In this document: piece by piece, positions 1 through 12,205 of the stretch
How the letters are laid out: each line of letters opens with the position of its first letter
Position numbering within the stretch: the first letter of the stretch is position 1
Source: Parus major
Lineage: Eukaryota; Chordata; Aves; Passeriformes; Paridae
Assembly (NCBI RefSeq): GCF_001522545.3
Contig: NC_031774.1
Location: 53,269,300 to 53,333,299 of the forward strand
Direction: 5' to 3'
DNA length: 64,000 bases
Position numbers and translations under genes: made by a program
Notes under the pieces: generated by a model
What the model saw: the letters and a program-made list of their open reading frames with translations, nothing else
Told to the model about the DNA's origin: nothing
The model's database searches: none

Positions 1-1769
1 GATGACTTGAAGGATTTGATCAGTGATGATAATGTGTTTTCTTTGGTAAACGCCACTTTCCTCAAGCTTCACATTGTTACGTTCACCAGATATGCAATAT
101 CGTTAACTACAAATTCTTTTCTATGGTAATCAAGCTGCTACCTTAGTAACACTGTATACAAAGTCAAAATATTAATCAGTAAGTCTTTCTTTATTTCAAT
201 ATGTTCTACTTCAGAAGTAATCCAACTGGAGCCTTTTTACTACATTGTAATTTATGAGCCAGCTGGAGCACAATACATATTTAATAAAAATTACGTACAA
301 GCAGATACAGGGGATTAATAGTTGTATTATAATTTTATAGTTTTCAATATACACAGCCATGGAAAAGACAATCAAATATGGGGTCCATCTTGAGGATATA
401 AAATGCAGTATTTATTTTTAATGGAAAGAGAATTTCATGAATTACTGAGCCGTGAAGAGCTGATGGATGCATTCACTGGGCAACACAAAGGACAGCTAAA
501 AAGAAAAGGAACTCAAAACAACAGAACGCTACTGGTTTTTGGGACATAGCACTTCTGATTACGCTCCAGAGTCTCAACTCTACCTGTTTCCATAGACTAT
601 GTGCATTTTCAAAAGTTGTCTCTTTCTCAGCAGCCTATAGAGGCTAGGACTTTTTTTTCATGTGTTTCTGACTCACATTAATTAACTATTTATTACACAG
701 GGGAAAATAGGAGTAAAAGCAGTGTTTGTAAATTGATTAGATTAAACCATTAGGAGAATTATATCTTTCTCAGGTCGACTTTAAACTGTATTGATAGGAC
801 TAAGTAGTGGAAGTGAACCAGCTACAAATTTTTGCAGTCTTTGCAAATATTTAAAATATGCTTTCCAGGAGTTAATACATTATTGTACATATTTTTCCAC
901 AACAGCTAGGCAACAACTTAGCCACTGTTCCCACAGTCCAATCATATCCATCTGCTGAGCATTTCTTTTTGCTTCCAAAAATCCTAGAAGATTTTTTCTG
1001 ATATTTTTGAAAACACTTTTAAATCCTTCTAGACTTATGAGGGGTGTCTCAAACTTTCCAGTTGAATGATGGACTTGCTGAAGAGTCATTGTTCAGCACT
1101 TAATCTGAAAAAATGATCTGGCAATTGAATCAAAGCACATCAAAGACAATCCCCAGTAAGAAAAACAAATCTTCTAGTAAGGGGCAGCTCTTTTCCTTAG
1201 AGATGCTAATTACAGTACAGTAAACCCCAAAATGGGGTGTGTGCTGTTCTTCTCCAGGGTTCAGGGGTGTGATGTGAAATTTCTTTGAAGGAGACCCCAA
1301 AGACATGCTTTTTCTTTCTGTTTTTTTTTTATAAAATGAAATGAATGGGTAACAAAGGGCAGAAAATCTTCAAATACAGCATGCCAACAGTGAAATCTTT
1401 GAAGGGGTACATACTGGCAATGTAAAATCTCCACTGGGACCATGCCTTCATCAACTCGAAAGAGAGACTATCTGTCAAAAGCTTTGAAGAAACACCCTCC
1501 TTCTGAAGAGATGGGAAATCTTTGAAGTTATGAAGCATGCATTAATCATTTTAGATAGGTAAACTCTGGAATAAAACTAATTCCAACCTGAAGTATTCTT
1601 TCTTGGTGCTTTGTTAACTAAATAACACAGCACATTTCACTGAGGAGGAGAGGGTCATAGCAGCCCAGAGTGAGAATTTTTTGCTATCTTGGAGCTGAAG
1701 CTTACTTCACCATGGGAAGTAAATTCTGACAGTGGGCTGAAAGCACCATCTAGGTTAGAAGACATGTAG
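1..1769. other. Non-coding stretch, no gene seen
   Basis: AT-rich sequence with no recognised gene, RNA gene or young repeat. A 69-codon frame on the minus strand at 880-1089 has a tail (GLWEQWLSCC...VEKYVQ) that loosely recalls the end of a mariner-type transposase. The match is too weak to call. A GTAAGT at 180-185 has no convincing exon before it. Confidence 0.6.
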
Positions 1770-2133
1770 TATGTCTGATCTGTCCAGATCCCTCTGCAGC
1801 ACCTTCCCATCCCACAGCAGATCAGCCTGGGTGTAGTCTGTGAATTTGCTAGTGGTGACTCAGTGTCCTCATCCAGGTCATCAAAAGAGATGTGAAACAG
1901 GACTGGGACACTGATCCAGGGAGACACCACCAGTGATCAGGCACAAACTGGATTCAGCATTGTTCATCACCTCTCTCTAGGCCTGGCTGTTCAGTCAGTT
2001 CTGAATCCAGCTGAGAGTGAACCTGTCCAAGCCGTGGGTGCAGCTTCTCCAGGAGAATGCTCTGGAAAGCTGCTTGGTCAGGCAGCACCTTCCTTTCCTA
2101 AACCCTTGCTGGCTGGGCCCCATCCCATGGCTG
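1770..2133 (-). mobile_element. CR1 LINE fragment, reverse-transcriptase region, antisense
   Basis: Read on the minus strand, this matches the middle of an avian CR1 retrotransposon. The order is GGTTTAGGAAAGGAAGGTGC (the GF-KGRSC region), CAGCATTCTCCTGGAGAAGC (the SILLEKL region), then GACCTGGATGAGGACACTGA (the DDLDEG region) and GCTGCAGAGGGATCTGGACA. Between the first two blocks about 150 bp of the usual CR1 is missing, including the part that encodes the YLDFSKAFDTV motif of the reverse transcriptase. The later FADDTKLG motif is also corrupted. The copy lacks both CR1 ends and cannot encode an active enzyme. Assignment rests on recognition of the conserved blocks, not on an alignment. Confidence 0.8.
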
Positions 2134-2432
2134 CATATAGGTAAAACCTGACAAAGAGAAGGCCTTGTAAAATCATGGCTCAGGCCTGTTACTTTGCTTA
2201 AGTAGAAAAGGCCTATAGGAAAGTGACTCAGCTGAATTAGAGGTAGAAAAACAAGTTATATCACCATTATGTGTTCACACCGTAGTGTATGGTGGTTGGC
2301 TGAATTATGTTATGATTTAAAACTATGTAACAGATAATGGGCTAACTGCTTAAAAAGGCCTGTTTTTTGCAATGAAGCAGCTCTCCTTTGCACTTCCTGG
2401 GGACTCTGCCTCACTAGAGACCCTCAGCCACA
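2134..2432. mobile_element. About 300-bp insertion inside the CR1 copy, possibly a solo LTR
   Basis: The flanking CR1 pieces (1770-2133 and 2434-2515) are adjacent in a normal CR1, so this segment interrupts the element or replaced part of it. It contains a TATA-like CTTAAAAAGG at about 2350 and a CCTGGGGACT block at about 2397, an arrangement common in bird LTRs. Possible TG...CA ends (TGTAAAATC at 2166, CCACA at 2432) are not flanked by a matching target-site duplication. A shared TAGGT lies near both edges but does not fit the CR1 joint cleanly. It may be an old LTR, or unrelated DNA brought in by rearrangement. Confidence 0.35.
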
Positions 2433-2433
2433 G

Positions 2434-2515
2434 CTGTCCTGTAGGTGCTGTGTGATCACACTTAGGGTGATCTGCTCCACAACAGGCTGCATTTCCCTGC
2501 ACCCTCCTCACTCTG
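2434..2515 (-). mobile_element. CR1 LINE fragment, antisense, outer part of the interrupted copy
   Basis: The string CTGTCCTGTAGGTGCTGTGT followed by GGTGATCTGCTCCACAAC and TTCCCTGCACC matches the antisense of the CR1 stretch just upstream of the GF-KGRSC region. It is therefore the 5'-ward continuation of the CR1 at 1770-2133, displaced by about 300 bp. The identity is clear in the first 60 bases and fades after about 2500. Confidence 0.7.
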
Positions 2516-4445
2516 TGACTTGCTGATGGAAAAGTATCATCAGCAGCTCTAAGAGAGAAGAGGTACATGCCACATTATGGAGCCCCTGATTATCCTTCTG
2601 TGGCCAGTCTGATGTGCCTTATTATTAGCAGTCAGACTAGTCATTGGCTTCCCAGAGCATCCAGCTTAGAGAGACAAGAGACAGGGAACTAGAGGAAAAA
2701 TAAATTACAGTGGCTGGATGGGAAAGTCTTGTCTCTTCCTCACAGCCAACCTATAAAATGTGTATCCTCCATAAGTTAAATTTGGATGGTGTACATTTGG
2801 GACCACTGCAGTTTTGTGGCAGAGTCAAAGGTTACACTTTGAATCACATGGGCCTCATCACCGTCCATGCATGGTCCCCTGTGCCCAGGTGCTGGAAGGT
2901 GAGGCACCAGTCTGTGTCTGCATCTGTGACGAGCTCCAAGCAGTGGTGCTGTTTTGAAGTGAATCCCCAGGCAGGACCTGTGTACTCCAGGCTGATCCAG
3001 TTCACGGAGCAGTTTTGATTCATCCACATTAGATCCTTTCTGGAGGAAAGCTGCTTTCCATGTGTGCTACTGATGTGCTCCACAATGGGGACATCTTTGC
3101 TTCCACCAGTACCAAGTCCTTGGGAATCCCAAGTCTGCTGAGCACGTTGAGACACTGGGAATCAGACAAAATCTAGCACAAAATAAACCCCTGGAACAAA
3201 TACAGCAAAATTACAGGGACCTCAGCACAAGCTGCCTTGATCTGCTCCTCTTCTGATTCCAAATGAGCCAAATCAGACAGTCAGATTAGCCTATTTTTTT
3301 CTTATTTTTTTTTAATTATACATGCAAGTGCTAGTTATTTAACAAGTACTCTAGAAATAGTAACTCTATTTCATGAGGTAGCCTTAATGTCTCTCTGGGA
3401 TATATTCAGATGGATAACTGGAACATTTAAGTTCAAGAAAATTATGGCCTATTAGGATTACCTTTATACTGAGGGCTCCCAATACAGCCAGGGAAGAGTC
3501 AGGTGTGACACCAGTCAGCCCTTGCAGACAGCTGTGATGCGGCTGCTCATGTCTCTGCCCTGACTGCCTGTTAAATCTGAGCACAGCAGCCCTGCCAGAC
3601 ACTCACTTGTGGTCAAATGAATTTAGATACCTGCAATAATTGTAAATCCACTCTGGATGCCACCACTTCCAGACCTTATGAATCCACCTCTCTGGACTAC
3701 ATTTTCCAGCTATGAGAGCAAACTCCTACTGCCTCCTTCCTCTCTCCCTCCACTACTGGTGTCAGCCACTTCACAGCAGAGCCCAGAACATCCAGTTTAG
3801 TCTTGACTTCAACACCTGATGACAATGAGGTGCTGGATGGGTACACAAACCACAGCACTGAGTAGGACACTTATATGTGACAGTTCCCAACGTGCCTTCC
3901 TGACCTCCCCCAACCAGCCTAAAGAGAAAAAACCATCTGTGGCAGGGAGTTAAGCCAAATGTTCCAGGTCCTGAGTTAATAACAGCTAATGCAGCCTCAC
4001 CACAGCAGAGCTGTGCCTTCTGGGATTTGCTGTCCCAGCACTGTCACATATAAACAAGACTCTGACAACTTCAGTAACTTCCAGAAATAACTTCAGTGGA
4101 ACATGTAAAATAAGGGGTTTTTTTAGATTTGCCTTGTAAATAAACCTCCTGTGTGATCAATGATCTGTATGTACCCTTGACATTTTTTGATCTTACATTA
4201 AAGTACAGCTGTGATCACACATCAATTTGTATTTTGGCCCTTCTGAAAAGCATGATTTGCAAAGGATCATATGCACATTTTCTTTCCTCATAGATTTTTA
4301 GCATCCAGGCAGAAAATATGCTCAGTTTTTTGGATGTAATGAAAAGCTCACAGCATATTGCATTTTATACCTGACACCATTAATATTTTCATATTTGTCT
4401 TGTATGTCACTTTCTTCACTAACTAATAGATCATTCTTATTATAG
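2516..4445. other. Non-coding stretch, no gene seen
   Basis: No recognised gene or repeat. A T-rich then A/T-rich tract lies around 3294-3320. Several 70-100-codon frames overlap each other on both strands near 2710-3155 and have no splice, domain or codon support. Confidence 0.6.
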
Positions 4446-4549
4446 GCATTCCTTCACTACTGAGTTATCTGGAGAAAGACATGGTTAATATCAATGAGCT
4501 CCTTGTGGAATATGAAAATATCGTGGGAGAGAAAGCAATGCAATACCTG
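4446..4549 (+). CDS. Candidate internal coding exon, protein not recognised
   Basis: The segment is preceded by a branch-point-like CTAAC (about 4420), a T-rich tract and TTATTATAG, and followed by a GTAGGA donor at 4550. Its 104 bases are open in only one frame: two leading bases, then exactly 34 codons, ending in phase 0. The peptide starts IPSLLSYLEKDMVNINEL, continues LVEYENIVGEKAMQYL, and reads like a helical, charged protein segment. The other two frames have stops. I do not recognise the family. A 34-codon open stretch can arise by chance, so this needs homology or RNA support. If real, the gene is on the plus strand and the flanks are its introns. Confidence 0.4.
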
Positions 4550-7500
4550 GTAGGAATATAGTTTTGCTTTTAAAAAATGAGACATATATCTCAGGCAGAC
4601 AGAGAGCTTTGGGCAATGCTGAATCCACACTTATGTGCCTTTTTAAAAATACTCTCTCATGCTATGTATTTTTTTCTTCTCAAAGAGAATGGACACAGCC
4701 CAACATTTAAAATTACTCATTTTGTAATGCAAACATACTCCTGCTGCTAAGCTGCGGATTTCAAACCAGTTAACAAATTACAAAAATCCCTTTTCAGAAG
4801 ACAGATTATTTGGAGTTATCAGCTCTGATGTGCTGTTTAATTATGCATGCTTTTGTGCTAAGCATCTTTAAATATTAACGAGATATGTTTTTGCACTCAT
4901 GACCTAAAGTAGATCTATGGTAAACTCACGTGTCTGTTGGCAGTAAGTCATCACAGGGCGGCTGTAAAGCAACAGCTCTTTTTAGACTCAGAGCTTGTCT
5001 GTGGTTTTTGTCTTTTGTATCACTGCCAGCACAATGGAAAAGGAATCAGGAAAATTACAATCCTGACAGAGAGCCCTTCTCAGATGAATGGGGCTGAGAT
5101 TATTCTTGCAATCACTTTTGGTATCGCTCTCAACATGAGAAAGGAGCTGAGAGCTTAGCCCCAGTGATGGGTGCAGCAGAGAGGGCTGGCTGAGAAAGGA
5201 GGAGTGCTGGGCTGCCCTTGAGCCTCCACCCCAAGGAGGATATCTTATCCTGGGGTAAGGTTCAGACAAACCTGTGTTTTGGAGAGGAGAAAGCCTGTAA
5301 AAGAGATAGGAATTACCAAAAAGGTACTGAAGAGATCACATTACTTAATATCTCCGTGACTCCAGAGAGTGGGACTGCAGTAGGATCCTGGCTAGGATAT
5401 GCTGTGCCTGATGTTCTCAAATAAAATGAAATAAATTTCCAGTGCCTCAGTGAATATCTGAATAGATGCCTGACCCATCCAGACCAGATAGATAGAAGTA
5501 TATTGATATGTAATTTATCTCCTGATCAATTCCAGCTTAGTCAGATCATGTTCTACAGTCATCAGGCCCAGAAGTTTCACCTGATTCCCCATGAAACAGA
5601 GTTCAGAGCACTGGTGTACATGGACTGATTTTGGCAAAAGCAAGAAGAGGAATGCTTAAGCCCAACTTCCTAGCAATAACATAGACATTGATGGGCTTGA
5701 AAGCCCTTCCAGTATAATTCCTGGACTGTGGGAATATGTTTCTGGTCTTGCTCTCATCAGACACAGCAGAAACCTGAATGACACCCATGTCTAATGAGAA
5801 CTTCACTGGGGCCTGGGAGCTGGTCCAGTGTCACCTCTCTTTGGCCACAAGGTCTGTTGCCAGCTGCCATGTCACCTGGGACCTAAACACACACTAAGTA
5901 TGTGCCAGATCCTGCACATAACCATAGAGCTGAAGTAAAAACAGTTTTAAACATATTTCCTTGGGCAGCACCTCACTGGAAAAAGGAGAGAAGGGAGAGG
6001 ATGTGCTGGACACAAAACCCTTGTACCTGCTCTCCCTGGAAAGGCTGTCTTTGGAGCTCACCTCCCCGTGTCAATGTCACCACTCTGTGCCATGGTTTTA
6101 TTCAGAGCTGCCCGATCACAAGATAAGATAAGCCATCCTTTCTTTGACAAAACCTGACAGCAACACATGCCTCACATATTAAAACATGGCCCACTTTGCT
6201 GGCAGCAGATAGCATCTCCACCGCTCACAAATCGCTCACGGTGGTTAGAAGGTGCCTTGTACTTACGAATGATCTTGCCTGATATATTAAGCCAATACAC
6301 AAGCTCATTACCTCCGCTTCTTCCACAGAGCTTACCTATATCGAAAAGCTGTCACACAGCAAAGCATTAAACAAATGCAGGGGCTGCCTGGTTATTGCTG
6401 TCTGTGGCACAGTGGTGCTTGCAGAGCAAGGCAAGGCTGGGGAATTGCTGTGCCAGCTGGGGTTGGGGGCAGAGTGGCAGTCGAGGTAGCATGGATTTGT
6501 TTTAAAAGGTGTCTTTGTTTTGGCTGGAGTTAGTTTTCTTATTAGTACCTGTGCTTTAGATTTAGTATGAGAGTAACATTGATAAGACACTGATACTTTA
6601 TGTGTTGCTAAGTAGTGACTATCTAAAGGAATTTTCGGCTTTTCATGCTCTGTTAATGAGGAGCTGCACAAAAATCTCAGAGGCACCACAGCTGGGACAG
6701 CTGACCTGAACCAGCCAAAGGGGTATTCCATACCATAGAGCATCATGTTCAGGATATTAACTGGGAGCTGTTAGCTGGAAATGAGGAAAAATGCTGCTCA
6801 GGATGAGCCTAGCTTCCACCAGAAAGGGAGAAGCAATTGTATTGTTCATTACTTGTTTCTTTTGGGTTTTACTACTCTCACCTTTTCATTACTGTGGTGC
6901 TGATGATGGTGATGATTGTATTTTACTTTCTTTCAATTTATAAATCTCTCTTATATATCTCAGCTCACATTTTATCACTTTTAGATTCTTCTCTCTATCT
7001 CACCAGAGGGGAGGGGAGTGAGCATGCAATTGTAAAGTACTTCATTTCCAGCTAGGTTGAACCACAGAAAAGGGCAAGACAGAGCAGAGATAGGGCAGGA
7101 AATATTCTGTCAGGGCATACAGGCCTCAAGCAAGTCATATGGCACTAAGGCAGGACAGGAGATCAGTGATTTATTTAAGGTCCTGCAGGCAGTCTGTGGA
7201 AAAATGAGCAGAAAACCTCAATATCCCAAGCCTTCAAAGGATTATCTGTCCCTGAAACACAACTTCTTCCATGTTAGACTGAGCCCTCACCTTGGTATGC
7301 TCTCTGAGAAAGGAGCCCTCAACACTCCTTCTACCACTGAAAGGATCCATTGGGAAATATAAAAATGATGTGATGATCTGTTACAGGGGTGTCTGATGAT
7401 AACCAGGTTTTGTTTGTTCTCTGCTGCAACAGAAGAGTGACTAACCACCAACACAGCAAGGAGGGAGGTGACCCAATAATGCAGCCCATTCCCTACCAAT

Positions 7501-8319
7501 TCTCACAGGAAAAGGCACAAATGGGTGCATGAACTGGCCTGGATGCACCTTCTTGCTCCCAACCATCCCTTTCCAAAGGTTTGTACGTACACAGGGTTGT
7601 GTGGCATGTGTCCAGTGTGCAGGACACACACAGCACTCAGCCTGACCAGACTGGGTCCAAGAAGGACTTAGATGTCCTGGATAAGAGAAAAAACAGACAG
7701 AAAAAACAGAGACACCCAGAGAAGACAACAAAAATCTGCAATTCAAATCCATTCATCCCTGAGGGACTGGCGAAACAACTGCTTGCAATTGCATTAGTGC
7801 ATTTTAATATGTTAACGGGCCCCCAGCTGCTGGTACCTGCCCCGGCAGCTGCAGATGGTCAGGGCCATTTCCTTCTGCAGCAAGGTCAGACAGGATTCCT
7901 CAAGAGGGTTAAAGTAAACAAACTTTAAATCACACAGCCACAGACTAGGAGAATACTCAAGGCCAGTTGTGATTACCTCAGCTCTGGGGTGGGAATGCGC
8001 TTGCTGCATCAGGAGAGATTTTTCCTACGGATGCGATGAAATGCACAGCACCGCTGCCACTGCTGCCTTCTTGTCAAAAATTTGCTTGCATAATTTACAC
8101 CAGGTGTCATTGCAGATAGAAAATATTGGGATGTTAAAGAAGTCATAACATTGGTGGATGATATTTTATGTAGTAATATGCGTGCTGAAGACAATAGGAG
8201 TACCTTCCATAAGTGAGTACCACTCAATATGAATGATGGCTCCAAGGTCAGGTCCCTAATGAACAGTTGTCTAGCTGTGAATATATACACTTTTTCACTC
8301 TGTTGTAGGCAATGCTCTC
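4550..8319. other. Non-coding stretch, no gene seen
   Basis: No recognised gene, RNA gene or young repeat. A 136-codon minus frame at 6336-6746 has no family resemblance and no exon signals at its ends. The stretch 6180-6340 holds several CpGs (for example around CCGCTCACAAATCGCTCACG) and could be a conserved element. A 7-bp inverted repeat of CAGCTGC/GCAGCTG lies near 7827-7856. Confidence 0.55.
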
Positions 8320-8450
8320 AGCTACCTAATTAGGTTGATCCGTGAAAATGATTATTCATTATCTGAAGTCTGAGAGTACAGAATTATGTATCCGAGCAGC
8401 GTGCCTTAAAGAAAAAGCGTGTGAAATTCTAATGTCAGATAAGGTGACTG
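8320..8450. promoter_or_regulatory. Possible conserved non-coding element
   Basis: This short block keeps scattered CpGs (GATCCGTG, ATCCGAGCAGCG, AAGCGTG) in AT-rich DNA, contains no repeat I recognise, and has homeodomain- and POU-like AT motifs (ATTATTCATTATC). These traits are typical of conserved vertebrate enhancers but are not proof. No coding frame runs through it. Confidence 0.2.
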
Positions 8451-11100
8451 CATGATGAATGGAAAGAATGCACCACTAGTCTCAGGGCTTTTCCTGGGAG
8501 TGTGTTGAATTCATCAAAAGGTCAGAGGAAGAAATCCAAACTTTTTAGATCAGGTCAAAATCAAAGATTCAAATGCAAGTTTTATGAGGGATGTTACATT
8601 ATGCATTACAATGCAATTTCTGATTTAAAATAAACCCAAAACAAAAATAAATTATTTTTATTTTTTAGAAAAGCGAGTTTTCACTTGTGTTCAAACCATT
8701 TATCTGGAAATCCTGAAACACAGCAATTTCTACTTGTATGGGGTCTCCAAAATTACACAAGATGAATTCCACCAACACTGAGCTTCTGCAAAAGAGCTGT
8801 AGGCGGCTGCCACAACCCTCCTGCTACTCGATCTCCCAGGAATCCCCAGTGGCACTTTTCCTTTGCTGAAAGGTGATTTTCAGGCCATAGAAGACTCTTC
8901 TACTGCCATGTGGGACATGGGAGCCCTGAGAGGAGTGACATGGGCATAAGGAGCCAAGGCTGCTGGGAAGGGCTGAGTGCTTCAAAAGCCTGAGGGCATC
9001 AGCCTTTCAGCACCAGGGGCAATTAAGGTAAATAAAAACACATGACATAATGCAATGACAGAGGGTAAAGGAAGGGAGAACAAGCAATAGGCAGAGGTAT
9101 TCTTGATGTGAACCCTTTGTCCCCCTTCAGCTTGATTAGGATGGGCTTGTGAGAGAGCATTACCCAAAAAGAGGCATTTAACACCTCATATTCTTTTATT
9201 TCCATTCACTGAGAGTGACATTGTCTCTCCCAGCCAGAACAGCTTCTCTGAGACTCTGCTCTGGGGAAAGGAAAGAGAAAGGAGAGTTAACTGAAAGGCT
9301 AAATATTTCAGCTGGATACCAGAACAAGAAAAAAGAGAAAAGAAGAAAAAAAAAAAGAGGATAGGAAAAAGCAGGGGCAGGTTGTGCCACCTTGGAAAAG
9401 CACATTAGGAGGCAGGCAGGCAGATCTGTGGAAATAGAAACAGATTCTCATCATAGGGGAGAAGCATCTTTTTGTCTGTCTAATGATGGGATGTAGTTCC
9501 TGAAGCCTGGGTATGAGTCTAAACCAAATCTCTAGGTGCCAATTTGGAAAGAAACCTCAGAGTAAAATTGCTTTGGCCTCACCCTGCTTGCTCCAGGTCA
9601 ACATGCCTGTGAAAAGAAACTCCCTGAAACTCTGGATGTTTGTCTTTTGCAGTGCCAAAGTTCTGCTCACCTCCAGCTCTGACACCACTGTTTTCTTTGC
9701 AGGGACCTGTCTGTGGACAGCTTGGCCTTCACCTGCACCCAATCCATGCTCACCCAGGGAAGCCAATGATCCAGGGCACGCTCCACTGCAGCAGCAGAGT
9801 GCAGGAATTGTTAACGATGAAAAGCAAAAGGCGTTTCCCCATTATGCCCTTTCCCCCGCGCCAAGTTTTCCCTTGTTAATTAGGAGGAAAATTTCACAAC
9901 TTCAGCACCATATAATTAAATCTCGCAATTAACATGTGCACTTAAGCCATCATTTTGAAAATGAGACTTATGCAGGGAAATCTACTTAAGGGAGAGCACC
10001 AGGATGGAGAGTGAAACTGTGACACTGTGCTAATGATCCAGAACACCAGTGGTTAAATGATAGGTCTCACTGACAGCATTCTGCCCATCTGATATGTGCA
10101 GGAAAGGGCAGCACCGTGTTTAGGGATGCTAATCCAACACAGTTCCAATAAAAGGGGAGAGGGAGGGAGGGTGACAAAAGCAGAGGTAAATACATTAAGT
10201 CTCAATTAGAGTACTGACATGAGAGAGAGAGATGAGGTTAATATATTTTAGGAGAAAACCTTCCTGTGAGCCAGGGATTGATCTCTACAGGATGATGTGG
10301 CAGAGGTGATGACAAGGGAGAAGGGAAGTGCTTTCCATTTCATTAGACCCTGCTTGGAATTGGTGGTGTAAACTCAGGGCTTCATAGCCTGCTTGGCACA
10401 TCTCTTTGGTTCCCATCACCTTCCAGACATGGACATTAGATAGATTTGGAAAAGCTGGACTCAACCACAGCCTTGCTCTCTGCTTCTGTGATGCCACAAT
10501 TTCTTGAGACGCCCAATGCACAGGCTTGCACCCCAGCTTCCACCTGGCTCAGACTCAGCACCTGAGGGAACACAGAGCATGATTTTTCTTCACCACAAAC
10601 ATCCAACCTTCAGAGAGATTTTGCAGCATGGCTGTTTGTGTATATATTAGGCAGTGTGCTGCAAAATTCAGAAACCAGCACACAAATATCTTAGGGGAGG
10701 TTGCAAGATTTTGTTGGGTAGTTACACAGCAGCAGGAAAGCAGCCTTGGGTCTCATTTGGTGATTTGACATATATAACAATACAATTAAAACAAGCTTCA
10801 AAAAGGTAATTATTGCAGACTTAGTGGTATGTCATGCTATAGGCTGGAAGAGAATAAAACCCGGCAGCTGACCACCCACCCACCTCAGCTCTTTCTGTGC
10901 ACAATAACAAAAAGGAAATTGCATCTTTAACAGCAATCTATGTTAACATTTTAATTGCACTGACTGAATCATATTCAGCAGCTACAGATTTCCTCATTCC
11001 AAAATAATCCTTATTCAATTAGCAAAGTACAGACAGTATCATGAAATAATCAAAGAAATCCATCATAGAAACAAAGCATGATTTCCTTTTATACCTCCTG
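8451..11100. other. Non-coding stretch with minor simple repeats
   Basis: It contains a purine tract at 9322-9360, a GGCA triple repeat at about 9412-9423 and a short GA repeat at 10221-10232. The stretch 9873-9990 has repeated ATTA/TAAT motifs and may be conserved. A polypyrimidine tract with TTTGCAG lies at about 9690-9702, but no donor follows in a sensible place. The 139-codon plus frame at 9513-9932 looks like a chance frame. Confidence 0.55.
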
Positions 11101-11118
11101 ACACACACACACACACAC
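11101..11118. repeat. (AC)9 microsatellite
   Basis: Nine uninterrupted AC units, followed by a degenerate CACCACCACAC tail. It is an ordinary dinucleotide repeat that could be length-variable. Confidence 0.95.
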
Positions 11119-11727
11119 CACCACACTTATTAAGATGACATCCAGCATTCAGGCATAAAATCTTAAATTACAGAGTGACTGGGGCTTTTCAACTGATCCA
11201 TAAAAGTATGCACTTAGCAAAATCTAAGGACAGGTAGAAGAGATGGATAACACCCAATGCACTGCTGTTTCAAGGCAGTCACTGAGGCATGCAAAAATAA
11301 ACATTTGCTGAGGTGAATGCAGTGTGCAATTTGTACAATGCAACATGGCAACGACTTCTAGTAATAAAAATATCTGCAGATTTCAGCCCAGAGGACTATA
11401 TTGCATATCAATAGCAATAAAAGCAGCAGAAATAGAAATTTATTATTTACAGACCTATTTATAAAACATAAATACTTCTCCAGTGGACCTACTTCTGTAG
11501 AATGAACTGTCTTCATCCCCCTCACTCCTTTAGCAGTTTGTATGACAAGGTAGCAAAGAGCTGTACCATTAAGAAAAATCTTTTTGAAAGATAAATAACT
11601 GGAATTAGGAAGAGATGCAACTTCCTTCTGCATAATTTTCCCATTGATATGACCTGCATTTTCATTAAGTGACGCCACTTACACCTTTGGAAATGGGATT
11701 GCAGGCAAACCCAAGGTGCATAGCACA
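11119..11727. other. Non-coding stretch before the gap
   Basis: No gene or repeat recognised. A minus frame at 11358-11678 is probably chance. Confidence 0.55.
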
Positions 11728-12205
11728 NNNNNNNNNNNNNNNNNNNNNNNNNNNNNNNNNNNNNNNNNNNNNNNNNNNNNNNNNNNNNNNNNNNNNNNNN
11801 NNNNNNNNNNNNNNNNNNNNNNNNNNNNNNNNNNNNNNNNNNNNNNNNNNNNNNNNNNNNNNNNNNNNNNNNNNNNNNNNNNNNNNNNNNNNNNNNNNNN
11901 NNNNNNNNNNNNNNNNNNNNNNNNNNNNNNNNNNNNNNNNNNNNNNNNNNNNNNNNNNNNNNNNNNNNNNNNNNNNNNNNNNNNNNNNNNNNNNNNNNNN
12001 NNNNNNNNNNNNNNNNNNNNNNNNNNNNNNNNNNNNNNNNNNNNNNNNNNNNNNNNNNNNNNNNNNNNNNNNNNNNNNNNNNNNNNNNNNNNNNNNNNNN
12101 NNNNNNNNNNNNNNNNNNNNNNNNNNNNNNNNNNNNNNNNNNNNNNNNNNNNNNNNNNNNNNNNNNNNNNNNNNNNNNNNNNNNNNNNNNNNNNNNNNNN
12201 NNNNN
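11728..12205. other. Assembly gap (478 Ns)
   Basis: An unbroken run of N. Reading frames that cross it (for example 11669-12463) are meaningless. The length may be an estimate, so distances across it should not be trusted. Confidence 1.

Noticed and set aside
880..1089. Minus frame resembling the C-terminal end of a mariner transposase
   Set aside because: Only a loose W...W...C...Y pattern is shared. No inverted terminal repeats or other transposase motifs are nearby.
9640..9879. Possible exon after the TTTTCTTTGCAG site at about 9702
   Set aside because: No donor is found at a sensible distance in the open frame.
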